Shown here: positions 36,098 to 43,954 of the stretch, one piece after another
Position numbering within the stretch: position 1 is the stretch's first letter
How the letters are laid out: the number at the start of each line of letters is the position of its first letter
The notes under the pieces: model-generated
Database searches by the model: none
Told to the model about the DNA's origin: nothing
Seen by the model: only the letters and a program-made list of their open reading frames with translations
Source: Tindallia californiensis
Lineage (GTDB): Bacteria > Bacillota > Clostridia > Peptostreptococcales > Tindalliaceae
Direction: 5' to 3'
Length of the DNA: 64,000 bases
Assembly (NCBI RefSeq): GCF_900107405.1
Contig: NZ_FNPV01000008.1
Coordinates: 1 to 64,000 of the forward strand
Program-made: the position numbers and the translations under genes

Positions 36098-37993
36098 CTA
36101 CCTCTTTTCTAAAAGCCAGTCCAAAGAAAGCTTCTCAAGGGTTTCATCTGTTGGGTTTCCATCTTCATTCCAATCCATCATTTGATAATACTTTTCCCTG
36201 AACTCCAGGAAACTATCCTTATCAAACCGAAAACCCTTTTGAGGACCATCCGTTAGTGGTTCAAACATTCTCTCAGGCAGATAATCATCTTTCTTACAGA
36301 ATCCTTCTCGCATATTAAAGTATCTCATCATATTGATTCTTCTTTCGCCGACTTCCAATAATTCTTCAATCGACGCATCCCATCCTACGCCAGCCTTGCA
36401 AAGGTCAACCATATCATCCGGTCCGTACAGCTGCCAGGTGGGACCCCAGGCGAATTGACAGAGTCCGAGCGTATCCATGGTGGAGAAAAACTTTTGCCCA
36501 GCGATGGTAAATTTAACTTTATTGTCATCCATTGCAAAAGAATCTTCATACCCTTTGTCGATGCCGATCATTGCCAGTCTTTTTCGTTCAAAGGAATCTT
36601 CCGGCATTGTAAGGAATGGATCATGCTCACAGGACTGGTGGTCAGCACCAAAGCTGTTCACCGCATATAGCAATCCAATTGCCGGCTTATAATGCGGCAT
36701 ATGTGCCGGTAGCTCCTGTTTCTTTACACACATGCTAAGTTTCATGGCTTCCGGACCTATTTTTTCTGCCATTCGGTGAGTTCCTTCTGCCAGAAGATTC
36801 CCAAATCCTTCTCGCAAAGATATTTTCTCAATAATGTCGGCAAAATTCTCGGATTTGCCAAAAGATAGGTCCACCCCATCCGTCTCTTCCTTGGTTAAAA
36901 GTCCTTTTTCATAACATTCCATAGCAAAGGCGATGGTAGCCCCGCAGGATATAGTATCTAAGCCATACATATTACAGTATTGATTTGCAATCGAAACATC
37001 CTCCAGATTGTCAACATCACAATAGGAACCAAAAGTAGCTGCCGTTTCATATTCCGGTCCACCATATAAAGGATCTACTTTCCCTTCAATTTCCACTACT
37101 CGTTTACATCGGATGGCACAGGCAAAACATGTATCACTTTCCTTAAAGATACTATTCATGACGGCTGTACCATCAATTTTATCCACTTTTTCTCCAAAGT
37201 AACCGGAAAGAAAGTTTCTCGTTGGCAAAAATCCTTCTTCACTAGTCGGTGCAAGTTCACCGTTCGTTCCATTAGCACTTAGTCCCTGTATATTCGGATT
37301 GTCTCCAATTCTTTCTTTTACATTCCCACTCAATGCCTTAAACGCCACGGGATCATAAGCTTTTCGAGGTTTTACTTTTTTAACAGCGATTGCTTTCAGA
37401 TTTTTTGACCCCATGACAGCACCGGTTCCATTACGCCCATTCGCTCTGTTGGCCATGTTCATAACTGCTGCATATTTCACCAGGTTTTCACCAGCCGGAC
37501 CAATCTCAGCAATTTCCAACTGATTTTCTCCCAATTCTTCCCGAATTATCGCTTCTGTTTCGCCAGTTACCTTGCCCCAAATGGACGAAGCATCCTTAAT
37601 CGCAACCTCGTCACCATCAATGTAAAGGTATACCGGTTTCTCTGCCTTTCCTTTCAGAACCACTGCATCATACCCGCTGTTTCTTAAGTGAGCAGGGAAG
37701 AACCCACCTGCCTGGCTATCTCCTATCGTATCTGTCAATGGACTTTTCGTAGTAATCATTACCCTGCTTTGTCCACTGATGGGAAGTCCTGTCAACATGG
37801 ACGTCGAAAATACCAGCATGTTCTCTGGCGATAAAGGATCTACTCCCGGCTCCATTTCCTGAAGAATCAGGTAAAGTCCTAAAGCTGACCCACCTGGATA
37901 CAATCGATATGTATCTCCAGGGATACTTCTTTTTCTAATTACTCCGGATGTAAGATCTACCTCTAACACTTTTGCATCTGGAAAAACACTCAT
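36098..37993 (-). CDS. Tungsten aldehyde:ferredoxin oxidoreductase
   Basis: A 631-residue AOR family enzyme. Residues 1-210 form the tungstopterin domain (DLTSGVIRKRSIP; SGQSRVMITTKSPLTDTIGDSQAGG). The [4Fe-4S] ligands are CFACAIRC (Cys289, Cys292, Cys296) plus a distant Cys in LGLCQFAWG. It oxidises aldehydes to acids with ferredoxin as acceptor. AAGGAGGAATAAT precedes the ATG. It is the first gene of the AOR-moaD-adh operon and is transcribed away from the GbsR-type regulator. A pathway alcohol to aldehyde to acid is the simple reading. Confidence 0.95.
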   Translation of the reverse strand: MSVFPDAKVLEVDLTSGVIRKRSIPGDTYRLYPGGSALGLYLILQEMEPGVDPLSPENMLVFSTSMLTGLPISGQSRVMITTKSPLTDTIGDSQAGGFFPAHLRNSGYDAVVLKGKAEKPVYLYIDGDEVAIKDASSIWGKVTGETEAIIREELGENQLEIAEIGPAGENLVKYAAVMNMANRANGRNGTGAVMGSKNLKAIAVKKVKPRKAYDPVAFKALSGNVKERIGDNPNIQGLSANGTNGELAPTSEEGFLPTRNFLSGYFGEKVDKIDGTAVMNSIFKESDTCFACAIRCKRVVEIEGKVDPLYGGPEYETAATFGSYCDVDNLEDVSIANQYCNMYGLDTISCGATIAFAMECYEKGLLTKEETDGVDLSFGKSENFADIIEKISLREGFGNLLAEGTHRMAEKIGPEAMKLSMCVKKQELPAHMPHYKPAIGLLYAVNSFGADHQSCEHDPFLTMPEDSFERKRLAMIGIDKGYEDSFAMDDNKVKFTIAGQKFFSTMDTLGLCQFAWGPTWQLYGPDDMVDLCKAGVGWDASIEELLEVGERRINMMRYFNMREGFCKKDDYLPERMFEPLTDGPQKGFRFDKDSFLEFREKYYQMMDWNEDGNPTDETLEKLSLDWLLEKR

Positions 37994-38053
37994 ATTATTC
38001 CTCCTTACTTCTCACCCGCTATTGTTCATTCAAATAAAACCCCGTTCGAATTT

Positions 38054-38127
38054 TGTTAAATTATTTTTGAACGTTTTTAATTTATTTAACATAGTAAACT
38101 GTATCATACTTGAATTTTCATTGTCAA
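38054..38127 (-). promoter_or_regulatory. AOR operon promoter with overlapping inverted repeat
   Basis: On the minus strand TTGACA (38127-38122) and TACAGT (38103-38098) have an 18-base spacer. Just downstream an inverted repeat TGTTAAAT (38054-38061) / ATTTAACA (38084-38091) covers the likely start region. It contains TTAAATTATTTTT (38056-38068), which also occurs in the regulator's own promoter region (38471-38483). This is the best candidate operator. Confidence 0.6.
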
Positions 38128-38281
38128 GTTTTTACTTTTTATAAAATAAATTTTTTCTTTTTTTCAACACCGCTGATGCTGATTGCACCAAAACTTTGAA
38201 AGCCTTCCATTTGCTATTGTTTAATATTTAACAAGGTTGCCGTTTGACAAAGACCAGAAAAGTTTATATGATAATTTCAAG

Positions 38282-38310
38282 CGTTAAGTTTGTTCAAATC
38301 ATACTTAACG
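38282..38310. promoter_or_regulatory. Inverted repeat CGTTAAG/CTTAACG in the divergent region
   Basis: CGTTAAG (38282-38288) and CTTAACG (38304-38310) form a perfect 7-base inverted repeat with a 15-base centre, midway between the AOR operon and the GbsR-type gene. It may be a further regulator site. The rest of the 553-base intergenic region is AT-rich; two tiny coupled ORFs at 38363-38435 (9 and 16 codons) follow an AGGAGGAGG, but I cannot support them as genes. Confidence 0.4.
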
Positions 38311-38431
38311 TATTTAATTTTCTTACCGTTCAGTTTCTTCTATTATTTCTACTCAGGAGGAGGTGACTGTAGACGAATTGGATCATGAGTGATTCAGCAA
38401 TAGCGAATCCTTCCTATAAAAGAGGCTTACA

Positions 38432-38495
38432 TTGACAACAGCTGTCAAAAGCACTAACATATTAAGTGAATTAAATTATTTTTAAATTTGCTTAA
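38432..38495 (+). promoter_or_regulatory. Promoter and probable operator of the GbsR-type gene
   Basis: TTGACA (38432-38437) and TAACAT (38455-38460) with a 17-base spacer. Immediately downstream (38463-38495) lies an imperfect palindrome, TTAAG...CTTAA at the ends, enclosing TTAAATTATTTTT, the same 13 bases found at the AOR promoter. The position over the transcription start fits autorepression. Confidence 0.55.
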
Positions 38496-38546
38496 TGCAT
38501 CTAAAGCTCTTTTTTGGGCGAAGGACTTAAGGAGGCTATTCGAAAT

Positions 38547-39104
38547 ATGTCTGATCAACTCGCTACATCGAAAGAACAGGAAGAAATTGAACGTGCTAAA
38601 GATCTTGTCATCCAAGCGATCACAGAAACCATGGATGTTTATGGTGCGGCGCCCTCCGTCGGAAGGCTCTATGCTACCATGTATTTTGTAGAAAACCCCA
38701 TTACCCTGGATGAAATGAAAGATATGCTGGAAATGAGCAAGCCCAGTATGAGTACCGGAGTACGTGCACTTCAGGAAAATGGAATGGTCAACCGAATATG
38801 GGAAAAAGGTTCCCGAAAAAACAAATATGCAGCAGAAAAAGATTTCTTTAAATCTTTTATTCGCTTTTACTGCAAGCGCTGGGAACGAGAATATAAGGAA
38901 AATCTACGAGCCATTGCCGATTCTCAAAGAATCTTACAGGAGATCATGGAAGATGACTCCTGCGACGAAACCATCAGAAAACAGGCAGAAGATTATTATT
39001 ATCAGGTTGAAGATTCCAAAAAATATTATCGCTGGCTGGAACGCTTAGTAGAGAGCTTTTATTCCCAGGAAATTTTTCGGCACATTCCAAAAGAAGATCT
39101 GTAA
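38547..39104 (+). CDS. GbsR/MarR-type transcriptional regulator
   Basis: A 185-residue GbsR-family winged-helix regulator. The HTH spans about residues 30-90 (YGAAPSVGRLYATMYFVENPITLDEMKDMLEMSKPSMSTGVRALQENGMV), followed by a helical C-terminal part. AAGGAGG fixes the start at 38547. GbsR of Bacillus senses choline and controls choline uptake and its oxidation to glycine betaine. Here the gene sits between an alcohol/aldehyde oxidation operon and a betaine-type binding protein, the same functional pairing. The ligand is inferred, not shown. Confidence 0.88.
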   Translation: MSDQLATSKEQEEIERAKDLVIQAITETMDVYGAAPSVGRLYATMYFVENPITLDEMKDMLEMSKPSMSTGVRALQENGMVNRIWEKGSRKNKYAAEKDFFKSFIRFYCKRWEREYKENLRAIADSQRILQEIMEDDSCDETIRKQAEDYYYQVEDSKKYYRWLERLVESFYSQEIFRHIPKEDL

Positions 39105-39161
39105 CACCAAGAAAGATGTTTCTTAATCATATGAACGGAAAAAGGGAGGATTTTAATTTTT

Positions 39162-40199
39162 ATGAGGTATCGTCAAAATAAAAAATCAAAGATAGGTATC
39201 CTATTATTGATCGTTGCTATGGTGTCCACTATGGCTCTAGCTGGATGTTCAGACGAAGAGACCACTGTTGAAGAACCACCTGCTGAAACTGATGAAATGG
39301 CCGTTACTGATGAAAATGGAACCCAGAATGCAGAAGAAATTGAAATTCAGGAAGAGATCAATCTAGCCATGGTATCCTGGACTTGTTCAACCCAGAAGAA
39401 TTATATTCATGCTGAAGTTCTTCAAACCTTGGGGTATGACGTAAATCTACAAAGTTATGCGTTACCTGTTATTCTGGAAGGTCTTAGTGACGGACAGATC
39501 GATGTGTTTGCCGATGCTTGGTGGGTTACCTGGGGCACACCTTTGCAGGAAGCTGTCGAAGAAGGACGAGTCATTCATTTAGATACACATCTGGAAAATG
39601 TTAACTACGCACCAGCGGTTCCCGTATATGTTTACGAAGCCGGCGTTACTTCTCTGGCTGATTTAGCCGAACATGCCGATGCCTTCGATCATACCTATTA
39701 TGGATTAGAACCGGGCAATGACGGTAATGATATTATGCTGGATGCTTTTGCTAATAATATCTATGGTCTTGGCGACTGGGAAATGCTCGAAAGTAATGAA
39801 GCCGCTATGATCACAGAGGTTGGTCTGGCGATTGAAAACGAAGAGTGGGTTGTCTTTAGCGGATGGGAACCACATTATATGAATGTTATCTTTGATATGG
39901 AGTATCTAGATGATCCGGAAGGTATCTGGGGAGAAGAAGCCGAGTTTGTCGCAACGCTTTCACGCCCTGGATTGGAAGAAGAACGCCCCAATTTCGCTCG
40001 CTATATGAAACAGTTTAAGATCGAAATTGAAGATGTTAATGAATGGGTATATGCCTTTGGTTATGAAGAAAGAGATCCAGAAGAGTACGCTGCCGAATGG
40101 GTCAGCGAAAATGTAGACATCGTATTAACATGGGTTGATGGCGTTAAAACCGTTGATGGACGGGATGCAAGTGAAGCCATAAAAGATGCTTATCAGTAA
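39162..40199 (+). CDS. Glycine betaine/choline-type ABC substrate-binding lipoprotein (OpuAC)
   Basis: A 345-residue lipoprotein with lipobox MALAGC-SD, an acidic linker and an OpuAC domain (EINLAMVSWTCSTQKNYIHAEVLQTLGY; DGQIDVFADAWWVTWGTP). Several Trp/Tyr could build the aromatic cage for a quaternary amine. No OpuA-type ATPase or permease is adjacent, so it is an orphan binding protein that must use a transporter encoded elsewhere. It follows the GbsR-type gene by 57 bases and ends at a strong terminator. Choline, betaine or carnitine are possible ligands. Confidence 0.88.
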   Translation: MRYRQNKKSKIGILLLIVAMVSTMALAGCSDEETTVEEPPAETDEMAVTDENGTQNAEEIEIQEEINLAMVSWTCSTQKNYIHAEVLQTLGYDVNLQSYALPVILEGLSDGQIDVFADAWWVTWGTPLQEAVEEGRVIHLDTHLENVNYAPAVPVYVYEAGVTSLADLAEHADAFDHTYYGLEPGNDGNDIMLDAFANNIYGLGDWEMLESNEAAMITEVGLAIENEEWVVFSGWEPHYMNVIFDMEYLDDPEGIWGEEAEFVATLSRPGLEEERPNFARYMKQFKIEIEDVNEWVYAFGYEERDPEEYAAEWVSENVDIVLTWVDGVKTVDGRDASEAIKDAYQ

Positions 40200-40233
40200 A
40201 TAGGAGTCTTAGCGGTGGCGGTAGTCATCGAAT

Positions 40234-40288
40234 AAAAAAATCAGCTGTTGCCTATTGTACTTTCTTTAGGCACCGCTGATTTTTTTCG
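40234..40288. terminator. Bidirectional terminator
   Basis: A long hairpin (40234-40253 with 40267-40287, small mismatch) is flanked by an A-run and a T-run. It can end both the OpuAC gene and the convergent TudS/ABC operon. Confidence 0.85.
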
Positions 40289-40300
40289 ATCTACTTCTGA

Positions 40301-40801
40301 CTATTTCTCATCAATGCCAGAAAACTTCAATGAGATCTCCGCTTCATTAAGAAGTTTCATTAACTCTTCCATGTAAACTCCCGACTCTTCTATTCTGACA
40401 GTTTGTGGTTCATTCCTATCATCACAACACACCATACCGCCTTCATACCCAGTTTCTGTATACTGAACCCCACAACTGGGACTCCCATCGATGCCAACTA
40501 CCTCCACAATTTCATAATGTTGCTTTTCGTATTCCCTAATCTGATCAATGACAGGTTTTAATAATTGTCGACAATGATTACGATATGCCGGATAACTATA
40601 TTGATTTTTTGTCATCCCCCAACGGTCCATTCCCAAATAGGTGATTTCAGGACAAGGCAACTGAATAATTCCCAACTCTTCTTCCACAACTTTTTTCAAA
40701 GTATCTACATGATGTGCTGAATAGTTTGCCAATCCTTTGATTTTTGAATTTACATTTAGAAGACAATGTGCTAACAACACTATCTTTTTGCTTCGCTTCA
40801 T
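40301..40801 (-). CDS. TudS-related (DUF523-like) putative desulfidase
   Basis: A 166-residue protein related to TudS/DUF523, [4Fe-4S] enzymes that remove sulfur from thiouracil. Candidate cluster cysteines are AHCLLNVNSK, LPCPEITYLG and GSPSCGVQYT. Relatives are named 'CD3072 family TudS-related putative desulfidase', as I recall. It follows the binding-protein gene of an ABC importer by ten bases and so is part of that operon, suggesting the importer brings in a thio-compound, possibly a thiopyrimidine. Confidence 0.82.
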   Translation of the reverse strand: MKRSKKIVLLAHCLLNVNSKIKGLANYSAHHVDTLKKVVEEELGIIQLPCPEITYLGMDRWGMTKNQYSYPAYRNHCRQLLKPVIDQIREYEKQHYEIVEVVGIDGSPSCGVQYTETGYEGGMVCCDDRNEPQTVRIEESGVYMEELMKLLNEAEISLKFSGIDEK

Positions 40802-40811
40802 TTTTCTCCAC

Positions 40812-41873
40812 CTATTCTAAAATCATTTCAATGGCTTCAGTAAGAAAAGTAAGATCATATATCTCTTCAAAAGAGATATCTCTTTCAATAATTCCTTCTT
40901 CCATACAGAAGGCAATAATCGTTTCATGTCCTGCTTCCGTAATCATTCCATCAGGATTTAAAGATGGTCTCAAATATTCAATTTGATCCGCTGATATACC
41001 TCTACCTTGAAAATGCTCACTTGCTATATCCACCACTTCTTCATTAGAAGCATCTTCCAACCATGCCATCGCTTTAACGATTGCATTTACAAAAGCTTGA
41101 ACCTCCTCAGGATTATCTTCAACAAACTCTTTTGTTCCCACAATAATTGAAGATTCATATCTCGCCGTACCATAAATCTCTTCATGTTGCTGAGAATCAG
41201 ATACATCTACAATAACATTAGCATTAATAGCAGCCGCTTCATCTTTTGCTGTAGAACGTAGATATATAGCTGCTACATGACCATTTTCCAGTGCTCCCAA
41301 AGATGCACCATATTCCATTTGTGCCCATTCCACATCCTCTTCACTCATACCATGCTTTTCCAAAATAGATACAGCAAAAGAATATGGAGCCGAACCAGGC
41401 ATTCCAGCAAATATGGTTTCTCCCTTTAAGTCTTCTACCCTTTCAATCCCTTCTGCACCAATGAGCATATATGGCTTGTTCTTTAGTGTCGATAAAAGAA
41501 TGGTTGACTCCAAACCTTGATCCTGAGCTCTCAGAACAGGTTCCGTACTTAACATGGTAAAGTGAGAACTTCCAGCATGCATTGCCTGAAATGCCACTGG
41601 TCCATCCGTAGTCGTCACAAACTCTACCGCCAAACCTTCTTCTTCAAAAAAGCCAAGACTATCTGCCAGGTATGCCTGAATCCAGAATTCACTTCTTAAC
41701 TCTGCAACCACTATTTCTGTTAACTCTGTATCCTCAGTGACCTCTTCCGCTACTTTTTCGCTACTTTCTTCCGGCGCTATGCTTTCCTCCACATTACTGT
41801 CACTTCCACTGCATCCTGTTACCACACTTAAAGACAACATACCTATCAACAACATCAACCATATTTTTTTCAA
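40812..41873 (-). CDS. NMT1-type substrate-binding lipoprotein
   Basis: A 353-residue lipoprotein with lipobox SVVTGC-SG, an acidic linker and an NMT1/SsuA-like domain (TEIVVAELRSEFWIQAYLADSLGFFEEEGL). I choose the TTG at 41873 since AAAGGAGG lies just upstream, giving MKKIWLMLLIGML. It is third in the operon ATPase-permease-binding protein-TudS. NMT1/ThiY relatives bind thiamine pyrimidine precursors and SsuA relatives bind sulfonates, which agrees with a sulfur or pyrimidine ligand here. Confidence 0.88.
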   Translation of the reverse strand: MKKIWLMLLIGMLSLSVVTGCSGSDSNVEESIAPEESSEKVAEEVTEDTELTEIVVAELRSEFWIQAYLADSLGFFEEEGLAVEFVTTTDGPVAFQAMHAGSSHFTMLSTEPVLRAQDQGLESTILLSTLKNKPYMLIGAEGIERVEDLKGETIFAGMPGSAPYSFAVSILEKHGMSEEDVEWAQMEYGASLGALENGHVAAIYLRSTAKDEAAAINANVIVDVSDSQQHEEIYGTARYESSIIVGTKEFVEDNPEEVQAFVNAIVKAMAWLEDASNEEVVDIASEHFQGRGISADQIEYLRPSLNPDGMITEAGHETIIAFCMEEGIIERDISFEEIYDLTFLTEAIEMILE

Positions 41874-41908
41874 CAGAATTCCTCCTTTTTTTATTATAAA
41901 GCCCTTCA

Positions 41909-42706
41909 TTAAAGCGGCTGATCAAAATCAGTCGGTGCTCTCCATTTAAGAAGAAGTCTTTCGAAGGTCTTTAAAATACCATTGAAAATAACGCCAATCA
42001 TAAATAGAATAAAAATGCAGGACATGACTCTCTCTACCTGAAAAAAAGAAGTAGCGTAAGAAATCATCCATCCTAACCCTGCACTTGCACCCATATATTC
42101 TCCCACAATTGCACCAATCAAAGAAGCTCCCAATCCACCTTTAATGCCAGCCAAAATCCAAGGTACTGTTGCCGGAAGATACACCTTAACTTTAATTTGA
42201 AAGGGGGTTGCTCCCATCAGTCGTATCGATCGGACAATATTTCTATCAATATCCTGAATGCCGCCATAAGTGCTAAAAAAAACCAAAAAAAACACCAATA
42301 ATCCTGACATAATAATTTTTGATTCAATCCCAAGTCCGAACCACAGGACAAAAATAGGAGCAAGGGCAAGTTTCGGTATTCCATATAATCCAGTAATTAG
42401 AGGTTCAAACACTTTTGCAAGATTTTGAGAAAAGCCTAAAATAAACGCTACTACAATTCCTGCTACACTTCCAAAAAACAAACCCCACAAAGCTTCTTTC
42501 AACGTAACACTGGTGTGTCGCCATAGCTGACCACTTTCGTAAAAATCAATAAGATCATAGTAAACTCCTGTTGGCTGACTCGTGTAAAATGGATTTAACC
42601 AACCGATACGTACTGCAAACTCCCAAAACAAAATTAGTATTACAAAACCACTTAACCTTATTCCAAGTTCTTTTGCATTGGTAAAAGTGAGATTCACCCA
42701 TTTCAT
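41909..42706 (-). CDS. ABC importer permease (SsuC/ThiX type)
   Basis: A 265-residue permease with six helices and the EAA loop (RSIRLMGATPFQIKVKVYLPATVPWILAGIKGGLGASLIGAIVGEY). Its start overlaps the ATPase stop by four bases. It forms an importer with the genes at 42703 and 40812. Confidence 0.92.
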   Translation of the reverse strand: MKWVNLTFTNAKELGIRLSGFVILILFWEFAVRIGWLNPFYTSQPTGVYYDLIDFYESGQLWRHTSVTLKEALWGLFFGSVAGIVVAFILGFSQNLAKVFEPLITGLYGIPKLALAPIFVLWFGLGIESKIIMSGLLVFFLVFFSTYGGIQDIDRNIVRSIRLMGATPFQIKVKVYLPATVPWILAGIKGGLGASLIGAIVGEYMGASAGLGWMISYATSFFQVERVMSCIFILFMIGVIFNGILKTFERLLLKWRAPTDFDQPL

Positions 42707-43509
42707 GCTTCTTTCACCTGCATTTCCACCTCAGATTTCAAATCCTTCCATATTCCTTCATACAGCTCTATAAAGCGTGGGTTGAATTTCAGTTCTTCTG
42801 GATCTCTTGGACGCTCTAGATCAATACAGTGAGTATTTTTCAGTTTTGCCGGTCTTTGACTAAGAATAAAAATTCTATCCGCAAGCGTTATAGCTTCCGT
42901 AAGGTCATGGGTAATAAACACAATAGTGCGCCGGTCTTCACTCCACACTTTCAGGACATATTTTTGAAGAATTTCTCTGGTAAACACGTCTAAAGAAGCA
43001 AAGGGCTCATCCATAAAAATAATTTCCGGTTCTACGGCTAACACTTTTATGATATCTACCCTTTTACGCATCCCACCTGAAAGTTCATGAGGATATGCAT
43101 CTTCAAATCCTTCCAACTCCGCTTTCTCTATAAGTTCCATCGACCTTTTCTTTCGAGTAGTTTTTTCAATTCCCCTAATTTCCAATCCCACTTCTACATT
43201 TTTTCGAACAGTTCTCCACGGCAACAAAGTGTCTGATTGAGCAATGTATCCAATAGAAGAATGAATCGTGTCCATCTCCTTATTCCGTAATCGCACACTG
43301 CCCTCCGTAGGCCTTAATAACCCCGACATTAGATTCAAAATGGTGCTTTTTCCGCACCCACTTGGTCCTACAATAGCAACAAATTCATTCTCAAACACCT
43401 TGAAATCAATGCCTTCCAGTACCTTTGTCTCTTCTCCTTTTTTAGTGAAAAAGCTATGATGCAACCCTTCCACCTGAAAAACCATTTTATTTTGAAGTGT
43501 ATTTTTCAT
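42703..43509 (-). CDS. ABC importer ATPase (SsuB/ThiZ type)
   Basis: A 268-residue ATPase: Walker A VGPSGCGKST, signature LSGGMRKRV, Walker B IIFMDEPFASLD and switch ITHDLTEA. First gene of the importer-TudS operon. A 14-base perfect inverted repeat about 125 bases upstream (43634-43666) may regulate it. Confidence 0.92.
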   Translation of the reverse strand: MKNTLQNKMVFQVEGLHHSFFTKKGEETKVLEGIDFKVFENEFVAIVGPSGCGKSTILNLMSGLLRPTEGSVRLRNKEMDTIHSSIGYIAQSDTLLPWRTVRKNVEVGLEIRGIEKTTRKKRSMELIEKAELEGFEDAYPHELSGGMRKRVDIIKVLAVEPEIIFMDEPFASLDVFTREILQKYVLKVWSEDRRTIVFITHDLTEAITLADRIFILSQRPAKLKNTHCIDLERPRDPEELKFNPRFIELYEGIWKDLKSEVEMQVKEA

Positions 43510-43633
43510 TTTATCTCCTATATTCTCTTTGACCTAGTTCCATCTATAGATTTATAGAACACCGTCTATGCTACCGCCATCCATTATACACAAATGCACA
43601 AACTAATGAAAATAGAAGTTTTTTATAGAAATA

Positions 43634-43666
43634 TTTATATAGATAGAATTTCTCTATCTATATAAA
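43634..43666. promoter_or_regulatory. Perfect 14-base inverted repeat upstream of the TudS/ABC operon
   Basis: TTTATATAGATAGA (43634-43647) and its complement (43653-43666) enclose five bases. There is no T-tract, so it is not a terminator. It lies between the ABC operon and the terminator of the mscS operon and resembles an operator or a structured leader. The regulator is unknown. Confidence 0.55.
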
Positions 43667-43671
43667 GTAAT

Positions 43672-43729
43672 CAAACAAAAAATAGCCGATTCATCTCCCA
43701 GTAAAACACGAAGTTTTTCGGCTATTTCC
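43672..43729 (-). terminator. Intrinsic terminator after mscS-DUF951
   Basis: AAATAGCCGA (43727-43718 on the minus strand) pairs with TCGGCTATTT (43689-43680) across a 28-base loop and is followed by a T-run on the minus strand. Confidence 0.75.
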
Positions 43730-43756
43730 TTAAATATCTTTTAGAGATTCATTCTT

Positions 43757-43954
43757 TTATTCATTTTTTTCTTTGGTTTCTACTTTGCGAACCCGCCTTT
43801 CCAGATTCGGTCTGGTGATCCATATCTCATGGCCGCAACCAACACATTTTATCCGAAAATCCGCACCAGTTCGCAAAATATCAAACTCTTTACTTCCACA
43901 AGGATGTGTTTTCTTAAGCGTTACCCGATCTCCCGGATTTAGCTGCATAGGCAT
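43757..43954 (-). CDS. DUF951 protein
   Basis: A 65-residue DUF951 protein (LNPGDRVTLKKTHPCGSKEFDILRTG; CVGCGHEIWI). Three cysteines (Cys19, Cys37, Cys40) and a His suggest metal binding. The family is common next to mscS in Firmicutes and has no assigned function. AGGAGGT precedes the start, which lies 41 bases inside the end of mscS. Confidence 0.88.
   Translation of the reverse strand: MPMQLNPGDRVTLKKTHPCGSKEFDILRTGADFRIKCVGCGHEIWITRPNLERRVRKVETKEKNE

Noticed and set aside
38363-38435. Two tiny coupled ORFs (9 and 16 codons) after AGGAGGAGG upstream of the GbsR-type gene
   Set aside because: The first start is too close to the ribosome site, the second too far; no family and no conservation evidence. 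They lie upstream of the proposed promoter.
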